From positions 1,744 to 54,673 of the forward strand of contig NZ_KQ960758.1 in assembly GCF_001553345.1 (NCBI RefSeq): 52,930 bases of DNA, in the 5' to 3' direction. Each line of letters opens with the position of its first letter. The stretch's first letter is position 1. Shown piece after piece: positions 44,828 through 52,930 of the stretch. Under the pieces are notes generated by a model. That model did no database searches and was not told where the DNA came from. It was given only the letters and a program-made list of their open reading frames with translations. The stretch is from Veillonella sp. DNF00869. Its GTDB lineage: Bacteria; Bacillota; Negativicutes; Veillonellales; Veillonellaceae. A program made the position numbers and the translations under genes.

Positions 44828-45172
44828 TTAATCAATTGATCCGATAGGCACAAATTTTTGTGCTTTTTCCTTATGGGAAGCCTTAATATAGCGATTCGCT
44901 ACTTTCATAGCAATTGCTAATACTGCCACATCATCCACCCAGCCAAGACCTGGTACGCTATCTGGGATAAAATCAATAGGCAATATTAAGTATCCTAAAG
45001 CGCCTGCAATAACAGCCTTTACAAATGCTGGTGTATCTGTATCACGTAAACAATAATATAACATAACAGCTTTTCGTGCAAACATAATATTGCGACCCAT
45101 GCGATTCACAGTAGACATAAAGGCATCAGATGTAAAGGTTTTTCCATACTTAAGGATTTGTAAGATATTCAT
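44828..45172 (-). CDS. DUF1232 (YkvA) family membrane protein
   Basis: 114 residues. Core motif KAVIAGALGYLILPIDFIPD, then GWVDDVAVLAIA, is the DUF1232 signature, probably a hairpin in the membrane. Function not known in the family. 17 bp after the next upstream gene, with SD GAGG. Confidence 0.87.
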   Translation of the reverse strand: MNILQILKYGKTFTSDAFMSTVNRMGRNIMFARKAVMLYYCLRDTDTPAFVKAVIAGALGYLILPIDFIPDSVPGLGWVDDVAVLAIAMKVANRYIKASHKEKAQKFVPIGSID

Positions 45173-45189
45173 AGTTATAACCTCTCTGA

Positions 45190-46365
45190 TTATTGTTTGA
45201 ACTTGTCTTTTGCTTGTTCTGCTAAGTCAATGGCTTTTTCTTTTGTTTGTTCTGCCAATTCCACTGCTGTTTCCTTCACAACTTCCGCTTTTTCACGAAT
45301 GTCTTGCACCGCTTCTTGTGCGTGGTCAATCGCTTTGGCTGTCAATTCAGAAGCTTTTTCTTCTACTTGCTGTAATGTCGGCTCTACCACCTCTTTTACC
45401 TGTTGAAGTTTTGGTTCTACCTTTTCTTTCACTTGTTGTAATTTTGGTTCTACCACTTCTTTTACATCTTGCATAACAGCTGTGGCTTTTTCCACCACTG
45501 GTTCTACTTTAGTTTGTAAGGAATCATTTAATGTTTGTCGCACCGTATCTGCTTTTTCATAAGCGGCTTTTGTATATACGCTTGCTTTAGATGCTGATGT
45601 ACTTGCTACGGCACCAGTTAAAGATAATGCTTCAGTTGCTAAAATTTTAAGCAAAGAGCCTACTCCTTTTGCAGCATGACGAGCATTATCTAGTAATTCT
45701 TCATTACCACTTTTCTCTAATGTGTCTTTCACCGTAGCTGCCAAGATGGATACGGCTCCTACTGCTAGATCTTTTACAGCACTTACATTAGCCAACAAAT
45801 CAGCTCCAACAAAAGAACCTGCAAAGCCTTTGGCACTTGCTAAGTAATCATTACCAGACACCTGTACATCATCTAAGAAATCTACAGTTTCATTACCCAA
45901 CGGCTTATCCCGAAGTGGTGTATTCGCCAATGTGATAACTGTTTCTTTATTATGTTCATAAATATCTACTAAACGTTGACGATATTCTTCATAGTTCGGA
46001 CATGCTGGCATACCATCTTCAATCCATTTTGCAGCCATTTTACCAACACCATAGGTAATAGCCGCTGCCACTGGAACGCGAAGAATCACTGTTGGTACGA
46101 CTGTACATACTAACGCTGCTACAGCACTACCACCAAGACCGACTAAAAATCCAGTCACCCCTTCTTTAGCAGGGCATACACCATATACTTGAGCAATGCG
46201 TGATACCATGTACACATCATTAGCCAATAAACCTACATAATTAAATTTTGGTAATGCCGCGATACCAGCTGCACGAGCTGCTGCCCAACGGCAAATCATT
46301 TCTACTTCTTCTTGTACATTCGTTGCTTGAGGAAGTGTTGCATTATTGTATTCCAACTGCTCCAT
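45190..46365 (-). CDS. DUF697-like membrane protein with apolipoprotein-like helical tail
   Basis: 391 residues. The N-terminal ~140 residues match the DUF697/YcjF-like pattern (IAALPKFNYVGLLANDVYMV, RIAQVYGV, glycine-rich helix pair, TYGVGKMAAKW). The tail (~280-391) is a repetitive amphipathic, Lys/Glu-rich coiled coil with about three copies of a VEPKLQQVKE-type 11-mer, like apolipoprotein or LEA-like helices, which can lie on membranes. Function unknown; an envelope or membrane-stress role is plausible only. Confidence 0.65.
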   Translation of the reverse strand: MEQLEYNNATLPQATNVQEEVEMICRWAAARAAGIAALPKFNYVGLLANDVYMVSRIAQVYGVCPAKEGVTGFLVGLGGSAVAALVCTVVPTVILRVPVAAAITYGVGKMAAKWIEDGMPACPNYEEYRQRLVDIYEHNKETVITLANTPLRDKPLGNETVDFLDDVQVSGNDYLASAKGFAGSFVGADLLANVSAVKDLAVGAVSILAATVKDTLEKSGNEELLDNARHAAKGVGSLLKILATEALSLTGAVASTSASKASVYTKAAYEKADTVRQTLNDSLQTKVEPVVEKATAVMQDVKEVVEPKLQQVKEKVEPKLQQVKEVVEPTLQQVEEKASELTAKAIDHAQEAVQDIREKAEVVKETAVELAEQTKEKAIDLAEQAKDKFKQ

Positions 46366-46443
46366 ATTTGTCTCCTATACTGACCACAAAACATTAAGTG
46401 TAAATGTACTTATTACCCTTATTGTATCAAATTTCTCAATGAA

Positions 46444-47214
46444 TTACCAACTTGTTAGTCCACCGTCTACAGTCCAAGCTGCACCCGTTACGAAAGATGC
46501 TTTCTCACTGATAAGAAACGCAATGACTTCGCCTACTTCTCGCGGTTGAGCAATCCGTCCTAATGGATAGTGTAAAGCCATTTCTTCCTTAGCTTTCACA
46601 ATATCCCCCGATGGTTCATTGGCTAATTGTTTTGCCACTAATGAAGTGTCTACATCACCAGGACATACACAATTAACGCGAACACGATGAGGTGCCATTT
46701 CTAAGGACAGTGATTTCGTAAAACTCACTACAGCCCCTTTGGATGCTCCGTACACAGTGCACGCCACATTACCTTGTAGTCCTGCATCACTTGATATGGT
46801 CACAATACTACCATGCACTTGTTTCAAGTACGGTGCTGCGGCTTGGCATAAAAAAACGGTACCTTTTACATTGGTTCCAAACATCTCATCAAAGTTTTGC
46901 TCATCCACATCTTCCAATAGTCGCTCTTCATAATACCCAGCTGCCGTTACTAAGGCATTTAAATTGCCAAACAAACGAATCGTATCTTCCACAATACGAC
47001 GGCAATTCATAACCTTACTTACATCTCCTTGCACAAATCGTACTTTCGAGGAAATACGGCGCAATTTTACCACCGCTTCTTGTCCATCCCATTCATTGCG
47101 GCCGTTAATCACCACACACCAGCCTTGCTTTAACAACAATTCTGCAGTAGCAAAGCCTATGCCCGATGTGCCACCGCTAATTAATGCTACTTGATTATCA
47201 CTAAATTTTTGCAT
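46444..47214 (-). CDS. Short-chain dehydrogenase/reductase (FabG-like)
   Basis: 256 residues. Rossmann motif SGGTSGIGFATAEL, VTAAGYYEE (NNAG variant), catalytic Ser in ITISSDAG, Tyr-x3-Lys in YGASKGAV, and the C-terminal GAAWTVDGG. NAD(P)-dependent oxidoreductase; substrate not known. The Arg after the first helix region (NGRNEWD) suggests NADP preference. 11 bp after the TSUP gene. Confidence 0.87.
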   Translation of the reverse strand: MQKFSDNQVALISGGTSGIGFATAELLLKQGWCVVINGRNEWDGQEAVVKLRRISSKVRFVQGDVSKVMNCRRIVEDTIRLFGNLNALVTAAGYYEERLLEDVDEQNFDEMFGTNVKGTVFLCQAAAPYLKQVHGSIVTISSDAGLQGNVACTVYGASKGAVVSFTKSLSLEMAPHRVRVNCVCPGDVDTSLVAKQLANEPSGDIVKAKEEMALHYPLGRIAQPREVGEVIAFLISEKASFVTGAAWTVDGGLTSW

Positions 47215-47225
47215 AGTTACTCCTA

Positions 47226-48002
47226 CTATATAATTCCCTGTGAAAGTAAATAGTCATAGGACAATTTCATTAACATTGTCAGAGACATAGCGATAAACAA
47301 AAATCTCACTAGTCCTGCGCCTTTCACCATGGCTAACTTTGATCCCGCAGTAGCGCCAATAATTTGTCCCGCTGCAACTGCTAAACCATAACCATAGTTC
47401 ACTTGATCCATATAGATGAACACCATCAAGGACCCAAAGTTACTCACTGTATTTAATACTTTGGCATTTCCTGATGCGCCTAAGAAATCATAGCCCATAA
47501 ACAAGAAATAAAATATTAAAAACATCCCTGTGCCAGGGCCAAGAAATCCATCATATAAGCCGATAACGATAGCCACTGCTACATAAGCAAGTAATTTCCA
47601 TCCTGATTTACGTTCCACTTGTGCTATGGTACCCCAATCTTTTTTGGTAAGCACCACAATGAATACTGCCAACAATAATACAATAATCAGGGGTTTTAAA
47701 AATGTGCCTGGCACATACACTGCTATATAGGCGCCTACCATGGAGATAAGCAGAGTGAATGGCATGATCCATTTCACGAATGTCCAATCTACCAATTTGT
47801 TTCTGGCGAAGTTAATCATTGCTGTGCCAGATCCAAAGACACTAGATAATTTATTGGTCCCTAAGCACATGGCCACCGGCATATTCGTCAGCATCAAAGC
47901 GGGTAACGAAATCAACCCACCTCCACCTACAATGGAATCAATAAACCCCGCTAGGGCTCCTGCAAAAAATAGTATGATACCTATGAGTAAATCACCTTCC
48001 AT
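47226..48002 (-). CDS. TSUP family (TauE/SafE, DUF81) anion transporter
   Basis: 258 residues, about eight membrane helices, with the repeated family motif GFIDSIVGGGGLISLPAL in the first half and GLYDGFLGPGTGMFLIFYF in the second. Members move sulfite, sulfonates or other small organic anions across the inner membrane. Substrate unknown. Probably co-transcribed with the SDR downstream. Confidence 0.88.
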   Translation of the reverse strand: MEGDLLIGIILFFAGALAGFIDSIVGGGGLISLPALMLTNMPVAMCLGTNKLSSVFGSGTAMINFARNKLVDWTFVKWIMPFTLLISMVGAYIAVYVPGTFLKPLIIVLLLAVFIVVLTKKDWGTIAQVERKSGWKLLAYVAVAIVIGLYDGFLGPGTGMFLIFYFLFMGYDFLGASGNAKVLNTVSNFGSLMVFIYMDQVNYGYGLAVAAGQIIGATAGSKLAMVKGAGLVRFLFIAMSLTMLMKLSYDYLLSQGII

Positions 48003-48054
48003 AGTGTGAGCCCTCCTCTCTTATATACATCACGTTGATGTCTTATTGTATCCT

Positions 48055-48342
48055 CTAGTCCTCAATACGAGGCAAAATTTTATTATATCCATCGGCACCA
48101 TAATTTAAGCACCGTTTCACACGGCTTATGGTCGCCGTACTAGCTCCTGTTAATTCTACAATTTGCTCATACCCTGTACCTGCTTTTAACAGTCGTGCCA
48201 CTTCTAAGCGTTGAGAGATAGATTTTAATTCTCCAATGGTACAAATATCTTCAAAAAATTCATAACATTCTTCTAGTGTTCCCAACGACAAGACTGCCCG
48301 AAATAACTGGTCATGCATTGGATTCTTAAGTTTTTGATTCAA
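48055..48342 (-). CDS. YerC/YecD family TrpR-like regulator
   Basis: 95 residues from a TTG start with SD GGAG (7-nt gap); an ATG 24 nt inward is the alternative. TrpR-type helices: LFRAVLSLGTLEECYEFFED, LKSISQRLEVARLLKAGTGY, then EIVELTGASTATISRVKRCL as the DNA-binding helices. Firmicutes YerC-type repressor; its target is unknown. Monocistronic with its own -10. Confidence 0.88.
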   Translation of the reverse strand: MNQKLKNPMHDQLFRAVLSLGTLEECYEFFEDICTIGELKSISQRLEVARLLKAGTGYEQIVELTGASTATISRVKRCLNYGADGYNKILPRIED

Positions 48343-48391
48343 CCTTCTACTCCTTCATAATTCTATTTAGAATGTACTTTACTTCACTACC

Positions 48392-48397
48392 ATTATA
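48392..48397 (-). promoter_or_regulatory. Extended -10 of the yerC-like gene
   Basis: TGG-TATAAT about 50 nt before the start codon; the -35 is poor. Confidence 0.5.
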
Positions 48398-48443
48398 CCA
48401 TAGGAAATATCATACATATATCATTAATTCATTGTTCTTGTAC

Positions 48444-48486
48444 AAAAAACAGAGGGCAGTTGATACTCCTATATCAACTACCCTCT
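48444..48486 (-). terminator. Terminator of the metNIQ operon
   Basis: Minus-strand AGAGGGTAGTTGATA pairs with TATCAACTGCCCTCT, followed by GTTTTTT. About 30 bp after the metQ stop. Confidence 0.87.
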
Positions 48487-48516
48487 ATTGTATAATTGTT
48501 TGCTGATTCTTTTCAC

Positions 48517-49326
48517 TTAGAACGCTGGGATAATGGATCCTTTGAATTCTTCTTGAATGAATTTACGTACTGGTTCAGATTGGTAAATGGACAATAATTT
48601 TTTATATGTTTCATTATTTACATCTTCTGTGCGAACAGCAATTACATTAGCATATGGAGAATCTGTGCTTTCCACTACAACAGCATCTTTTTGTGGGTTC
48701 AAACCTGCTGGAATTGCATAGTTTGTATTCACTGCTGCTACATCAACATCATTTAGGGAACGAGCAATTTGTGCCGCTTCTAATTCACGAATATCAATGT
48801 TTTTAGGATTGCTTGTAATATCTGCTACGGAAGATTTTACAGTGCCACCGTCTTTTAATGTAATCAAACCTGCTTGTTGTAATAATAACAAGGCACGACC
48901 ACCATTGGTAGGATCGTTAGGAATCGCTACAGTAGCGCCATTTGGTACATCTTTTAAATCTTTATATTTGTTAGAGTAAATTGCCATTGGTAACAAAATA
49001 GTTTTGCCGATAGATTGAATTTTCAAGCCTTTATCTTTTACTGTGTTATCCAAGAATGGTTGATGTTGGAAAGAGTTCACATTCAATTCTTTTTGATCTA
49101 AGGCAATATTCGGTTGAATATAATCGCTGAACTCAACGATTTCGATGTTCAATCCTTGTTTTGCTGCTTCACCTTTTACAAATTCCATAACTTTTGCATG
49201 AGGACCTGCTGTTACACCTACTTTGATCGGTGCATCTGCTGTTGGTTTCGCTTCTTCTTTACCGCATCCTGCTAATAGTAACACTAAAGATGCAATGGCT
49301 AATAAGCCGACTAAAATACGCTTCAT
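48517..49326 (-). CDS. metQ: Methionine-binding lipoprotein MetQ
   Basis: 269 residues. Lipoprotein signal with lipobox LLAGC (Cys ~21), then the NlpA/MetQ family sequence (IKVGVTAGPHAKVMEFVKGE, FQHQPFLD, AAVNTNYAIPAGL). Substrate-binding component of the methionine importer. 10 bp after metI in the metN-metI-metQ operon. Related family members bind other amino acids, so L- or D-methionine is the likely but not certain ligand. Confidence 0.93.
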   Translation of the reverse strand: MKRILVGLLAIASLVLLLAGCGKEEAKPTADAPIKVGVTAGPHAKVMEFVKGEAAKQGLNIEIVEFSDYIQPNIALDQKELNVNSFQHQPFLDNTVKDKGLKIQSIGKTILLPMAIYSNKYKDLKDVPNGATVAIPNDPTNGGRALLLLQQAGLITLKDGGTVKSSVADITSNPKNIDIRELEAAQIARSLNDVDVAAVNTNYAIPAGLNPQKDAVVVESTDSPYANVIAVRTEDVNNETYKKLLSIYQSEPVRKFIQEEFKGSIIPAF

Positions 49327-49336
49327 AGTATCTCCT

Positions 49337-49990
49337 TTATTTTTTATTCACTTTACGGGATAAATAGTCACCTACACTTTGGATGACTTGTACTAATACA
49401 ATTAAGATGATGATAGTGGCTAACATCACATCTCCTTGGAAACGTTGGTATCCATAGCGAATCGCAATATCCCCAAGACCGCCACCACCAATAGCACCTG
49501 CCATAGCAGAATAGCTAATTAAGTTAACGATTAAGACTGTAATATTATCGATTAATGTTGGTAACGCTTCTGGCAACAACACTTTCCAAATAATCTGCAA
49601 TGGTGTAGCCCCCATGGATTGAGCTGCCTCGATAACACCTCCATTCACTTCTTTGATCGCTGTTTCTACCAAACGAGCCAAGAATGGAATGGCTGCTAAG
49701 GTCAATGGCACGCAAGCTGCAGTCGTACCAATAGATGTACCTGCTACTAATCGAGTAAATGGAATGATGGCTACCATTAAAATGATGAACGGAATGGAAC
49801 GTGTGGCATTTACGATAGCACCTAGCACTTTATTCACCGATTCATTTTGCATGATATGACCACGGCTGGTGATAACTAAAATTACGCCCAATGGAACCCC
49901 TAACAGAACGGCTACTACAGTGGAAATCACCGTCATTTGTACAGTTTCTAAGAAACCTTGTAGCAATAAATTAATGATTTGCTGTGACAT
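49337..49990 (-). CDS. metI: Methionine ABC transporter permease MetI
   Basis: 217 residues with five membrane helices and the EAA-loop EAAQSMGATPLQIIWKVLLP. Overlaps the metN 3' end by 20 nt (translational coupling). Pairs with MetN to carry methionine over the inner membrane. Confidence 0.95.
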   Translation of the reverse strand: MSQQIINLLLQGFLETVQMTVISTVVAVLLGVPLGVILVITSRGHIMQNESVNKVLGAIVNATRSIPFIILMVAIIPFTRLVAGTSIGTTAACVPLTLAAIPFLARLVETAIKEVNGGVIEAAQSMGATPLQIIWKVLLPEALPTLIDNITVLIVNLISYSAMAGAIGGGGLGDIAIRYGYQRFQGDVMLATIIILIVLVQVIQSVGDYLSRKVNKK

Positions 49991-51017
49991 AACCGATCAC
50001 CTCGCTTCCAATTGGTAAATTATGTAAGTAGTCGATAGCCGCTTCTGATTTAGCGCGCTCCCCTTTTAATTCTACGATCAAATGACCAAAGCTCATATCT
50101 TGAATATAATCTACACCGCCAAACAAGATACTTACATCTGTATCAAATTTACGGATAATGCTTGCCACTACAGGTTCATCTGTTACATTGCCTTTGAAAG
50201 TCAATCGTACAATCGGATTAGCCCCTTCTACCCAAGTTTCATTCAATGTTAAATGAGCAATGGCATCTTCTGGCAAGTCATGACGGATGATGGCAGACAC
50301 GAATTCTTTCGTTGTGGCTTCTTTTGGTTCTGTAAATACATCCACTACAGGACCTTCTTCAATAATCGTACCACCTTCAATAACAGCTACACGATCACAA
50401 ATCTCTTTAATAACATTCATTTCATGAGTAATCAAGACAATGGTCAAGTTTAATCGACGATTGATGTCTTTCAACAAGGCTAAAATAGATTTTGTTGTTT
50501 GTGGGTCAAGAGCTGACGTAGCTTCATCGCATAATAACACTTTTGGATTGCTGGCTAAGGCACGGGCAATACCAACACGTTGTTTTTGACCACCGGATAA
50601 TTGGGACGGATAGTTGTCTAAACGATCCGACAGTTTCACGATGTCTAGAATTGGTAAAATACGTTCTCTAATTTCTTCTTTTGACAATCCTTGCAATTCC
50701 AATGGAAATGCTACATTGTCGTATACTGTGCGGGATGAAAGTAAATTAAAGTGTTGGAAAATCATACCAATGTGTTTACGTTCTTCACGTAATTCTACTG
50801 TGTTCAACTTCGTTAAATCTACACCGTCCACAATAACGGATCCAGATGTAGGACGTTCCAACATATTGATACAACGAATCAAGGTAGATTTACCGGCCCC
50901 AGATTGACCAATAACGCCAAAAATTTCGCCTTCTTCTATAGTTACATTAATTTCTTTCAAGGCTTCCACGCGGACAGCACCTTCATAGACTTTTCGAATC
51001 TGTTTAAGTTCTATCAT
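49971..51017 (-). CDS. metN: Methionine ABC transporter ATP-binding protein MetN
   Basis: 348 residues. Walker A GQSGAGKST (~37-45), signature LSGGQKQRVGIARALA, Walker B VLLCDEATSALD, H-loop ITHE, and a C-terminal NIL/ACT-like domain (~265-345), which in E. coli MetN binds methionine and shuts the transporter down. First gene of metNIQ. SD AGGAG. Driven by a promoter at 51088-51117. Confidence 0.96.
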   Translation of the reverse strand: MIELKQIRKVYEGAVRVEALKEINVTIEEGEIFGVIGQSGAGKSTLIRCINMLERPTSGSVIVDGVDLTKLNTVELREERKHIGMIFQHFNLLSSRTVYDNVAFPLELQGLSKEEIRERILPILDIVKLSDRLDNYPSQLSGGQKQRVGIARALASNPKVLLCDEATSALDPQTTKSILALLKDINRRLNLTIVLITHEMNVIKEICDRVAVIEGGTIIEEGPVVDVFTEPKEATTKEFVSAIIRHDLPEDAIAHLTLNETWVEGANPIVRLTFKGNVTDEPVVASIIRKFDTDVSILFGGVDYIQDMSFGHLIVELKGERAKSEAAIDYLHNLPIGSEVIGYVTANH

Positions 51018-51042
51018 GAAATCCTCTCCTTTTCAAACTAAA

Positions 51043-51074
51043 TAAAAAAGAGCCCTCAGTTACCTAAGAGCTCT
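51043..51074 (-). terminator. Terminator-like hairpin between promoter and metN
   Basis: Minus-strand AGAGCTCTTAG / CTGAGGGCTCT with loop GTAA, followed by TTTTTT. It starts about 7 nt after the predicted transcription start, so metN transcripts would begin with it. Confidence 0.65.
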
Positions 51075-51087
51075 CGGGTATGCATAA

Positions 51088-51117
51088 ATTGTACAATGTG
51101 AGTAGACAGACTGTCAA
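51088..51117 (-). promoter_or_regulatory. Strong promoter of metNIQ with overlapping palindrome
   Basis: Minus-strand TTGACA (51117-51112), 18-bp spacer, TACAAT (51093-51088). A perfect 11-bp palindrome GACAG-a-CTGTC (51105-51115) overlaps the -35 and is a candidate repressor operator. No SAM riboswitch motif is visible in the region. Confidence 0.75.
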
Positions 51118-51299
51118 TAATTCCCACTATACTACTTGCCTATCGTCTTTTATAACTTAAATCTATAACTCCATATTCAGAGGTGCTTACTCTTTATAAC
51201 AAACGTGCTCCCGCCTAGGTAGGGGCCCCTATGTTAACTCACTATATACTTATTATATAATGATGAAATACACTCCCTTACATACAATTCACATACTAG

Positions 51300-51821
51300 C
51301 TAGTCTTGTTTCTGTAGCTTAATACCACCACGTTTTGCAATAAATGCAGCTAAGAAAATACCACAACTACCAGTAATCAGCTGTGGCCAGCCCATGCTGA
51401 ACAAGATGCCTTTTTGCATCGCTTCAGGAATGCCCGGCATCAATTGGAATAGTGCCAAGAATAAACCATAAAGAACTACACTTTTTACGATAGCCCCTGT
51501 AATAGCTGTCATCCATACACGTTTTGTTCCTAATACCTTTACAGTAATTGCATATGCCATGCTACCAATAGCCACCACAGGCACAAATAAAGGTATGGTC
51601 AACATACCTTGTAAAAATGCCATGAGGGGCGTTACACAAGCTACAACGAATCCACTCCACAAACCATAGCGCCAGGTAGCTAGTGCCGTACAAGCACCTA
51701 CGATGGAGCCCACTAAAAATTGCACCAAACCGTGCATAGGAATAATCATGCGAAGAAATCCTTGGCTTAGCAAAGCAATTGCTAAGAGTAAGGCACTTCC
51801 TGTTATCGTTTTGACTGACAT
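51300..51821 (-). CDS. ECF-transporter S-component-like membrane protein
   Basis: 173 residues, about five to six hydrophobic helices, with the N-terminal helix pattern of ECF S-components (ITGSALLLAIALLSQGFLRM, then VQFLVGSIVGACTALAT). The substrate cannot be told. It overlaps the dat stop by one base (TAATG), so is co-transcribed with the aminotransferase. ECF energy-coupling genes are not in the window. Confidence 0.65.
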   Translation of the reverse strand: MSVKTITGSALLLAIALLSQGFLRMIIPMHGLVQFLVGSIVGACTALATWRYGLWSGFVVACVTPLMAFLQGMLTIPLFVPVVAIGSMAYAITVKVLGTKRVWMTAITGAIVKSVVLYGLFLALFQLMPGIPEAMQKGILFSMGWPQLITGSCGIFLAAFIAKRGGIKLQKQD

Positions 51822-52675
51822 TATGCTAACCCTTCTTCCATTAAATGTTGTAATTGTTCAGCTAATACTTTTGCTGCTTTACCTGGTTTACCATCACCTA
51901 CAGGTTCACGATTCAAGGTGGTAATCGGAATAATGCCACCAATGGTATCGGTGAAGAAGATTTCGTCTGCATCTTTTAGGAAAGCTTCATCAAATTCACG
52001 CTCAATAATCGTAATCCCTGCTGTTGGTGCTACACGAGTTACCACTAACTGACGGGTGATACCCTTTAAAATATGATGGTTGGCTGGATGCGTATAACAC
52101 ACACCATCTTTCATCACAAATACATTAGATGTAGCCCCTTCTGTAACAATGCCATCACGCACTAAAATAGCTGTATAAGCACCTTTTTTCTCGGCTTTTG
52201 TTTGTGCCAAAATATTAGGAATTAAGTTTAGTGTTTTGATGTCTACACGAGCCCACCGTTCATCAGGCAAGGTAATGGCTTTTACACCTTCTTGCAAGGC
52301 CCCTAAATCCGTTGTAATCGGTTTAATAAACATATACATTTGCGGTTCTAATTTAGAACGCTCAAACGCATGATGACGTGGTGTTACCCCACGAGTAATC
52401 TGTAAGTAAATATATCCATCAGTAATTTCACTTTGTTCAATCATGATTTCGTGCAACTCTTGCAACTCATCAGGTGGCATGCGCACAGGAATGTCCATTT
52501 CACGCATCGAACGATACAAGCGATCTTGATGGTAGGAAAAGGCAAAAGCGCGACCATTATACACCCGCACTACCTCGTATACACCATCACCAAAACAATA
52601 TCCTCTATCATCAAGACTAACCACCTTGGCGCCAGACTCTACCATCTCGCCATTAAAATATGTTAATTCTTTCAT
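51821..52675 (-). CDS. dat: D-amino-acid aminotransferase (class IV)
   Basis: 284 residues, the family length. PLP fold type IV with LDDRGYCFGDGVYEVVRVYNG (split here), RGVTPRHHAF (the Arg/His pair typical of D-alanine aminotransferase), catalytic Lys in KTLNLIPNILAQTKAE, and TEGATSNVFV. Makes D-amino acids, chiefly D-glutamate and D-alanine, for the wall. Branched-chain aminotransferase is less likely because of the RGxxxRxH motif. Confidence 0.88.
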   Translation of the reverse strand: MKELTYFNGEMVESGAKVVSLDDRGYCFGDGVYEVVRVYNGRAFAFSYHQDRLYRSMREMDIPVRMPPDELQELHEIMIEQSEITDGYIYLQITRGVTPRHHAFERSKLEPQMYMFIKPITTDLGALQEGVKAITLPDERWARVDIKTLNLIPNILAQTKAEKKGAYTAILVRDGIVTEGATSNVFVMKDGVCYTHPANHHILKGITRQLVVTRVAPTAGITIIEREFDEAFLKDADEIFFTDTIGGIIPITTLNREPVGDGKPGKAAKVLAEQLQHLMEEGLA

Positions 52676-52789
52676 AGTAACACCTCATAGTATACATACG
52701 AATCAAGTATTATCTTCATTATAGTACAGACAACTATAAAATTCTACACCTTTTACATCAAATCTCCTGTAGAAGCAAACAATCTACCA

Positions 52790-52930
52790 CTAACGCAAAC
52801 TAAGCAACGCGCAAGTTTGCAAATAACGTCCCTCCACCTGAGGAACGCGGTTACGAGTAATAGCCTTGTGGCGTTCCTCATCACCTAAATCATACAAACA
52901 CAAGAAGAGCACGACATGTTCCGGAGCAAA
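52790..52930 (-). CDS. C-terminal end of an unidentified protein, cut by the window edge
   Basis: 46 codons to a stop at 52790, open to the right edge. Reads FAPEHVVLFLCLYDLGDEER, then HKAITRNRVPQVEGRYL. The codon pattern looks coding, but I do not recognise the family. It ends about 115 bp before the dat start, with nothing notable between. Confidence 0.6.
   Translation of the reverse strand, partial: FAPEHVVLFLCLYDLGDEERHKAITRNRVPQVEGRYLQTCALLSLR

Noticed and set aside
51018..51299. SAM or purine riboswitch upstream of metN
   Set aside because: GAATATGG and TTATAA fragments occur, but the conserved core blocks of either class are missing.

Overview
The window looks like a chromosome segment of Veillonella or a close relative (Negativicutes: Firmicutes phylogeny with an outer membrane). 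Three things point there. First, a YadA/Hag-type trimeric autotransporter with an extended signal peptide, which needs an outer membrane. Second, the Firmicutes order alaS-ireB-ruvX-DUF1292-mltG-trmR-U32 (the Bacillus alaS-yrzL-yrrK-yrzB-yrrL-yrrM-yrrO order). Third, low GC with Negativicutes-like proteins. The genus is an inference from gene content, not from a search.

Region 1 (1-5.0 kb): most of a very large trimeric autotransporter adhesin on the minus strand, open to the left window edge. Region 2 (5.0-6.5 kb): no large gene. It holds a compact candidate type I toxin-antitoxin locus (a 25-residue membrane peptide and a converging small RNA that share a terminator) and an array of three palindromic elements, each ending in the last ~18 bp of a tRNA-Arg gene, separated by intrinsic terminators.

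Region 3 (6.5-25.1 kb): an ~18.5 kb AT-rich integrative and mobilizable element inserted in the tRNA-Arg(TCT) gene, bounded by 45-bp direct repeats of the tRNA 3' half. The transfer core is excisionase-like protein, small ORF, predicted MOBF-type oriT, ribbon-helix-helix protein, coupling protein, TrwC/TraI-type relaxase and tyrosine integrase, in the same oriT-trwA-trwB-trwC order as plasmid R388. No type IV secretion channel is present, so it should depend on a helper. The rest is cargo, mostly defence-like: a SieB-like plus ApeA/HEPN-like pair inside 138-bp direct repeats; a tight four-gene operon of MmeI-like methyltransferase, SF2 helicase, small protein and GIY-YIG nuclease behind an XRE regulator; and an unassigned two-gene operon next to the right end.

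Region 4 (25.0-52.9 kb): ordinary chromosome, almost all minus strand. It has a tRNA Pro-Gly-Arg cluster; a SUKH/DUF4261 protein; the tRNA U34-modification genes (U32 hydroxylase and TrmR) with MltG; DUF1292, RuvX, IreB and AlaS; a zinc/manganese-type ABC pair; a C40 peptidase and a glycosyltransferase; a TPP-riboswitch-controlled thiS-thiF-thiG-thiH-thiE operon; a CofE-like ligase, MurI and a thioesterase; several small membrane-associated proteins; an SDR, a TSUP exporter and a YerC/TrpR-like regulator; the metNIQ methionine transporter; an ECF S-component and a D-amino-acid aminotransferase. A truncated ORF runs off the right edge.
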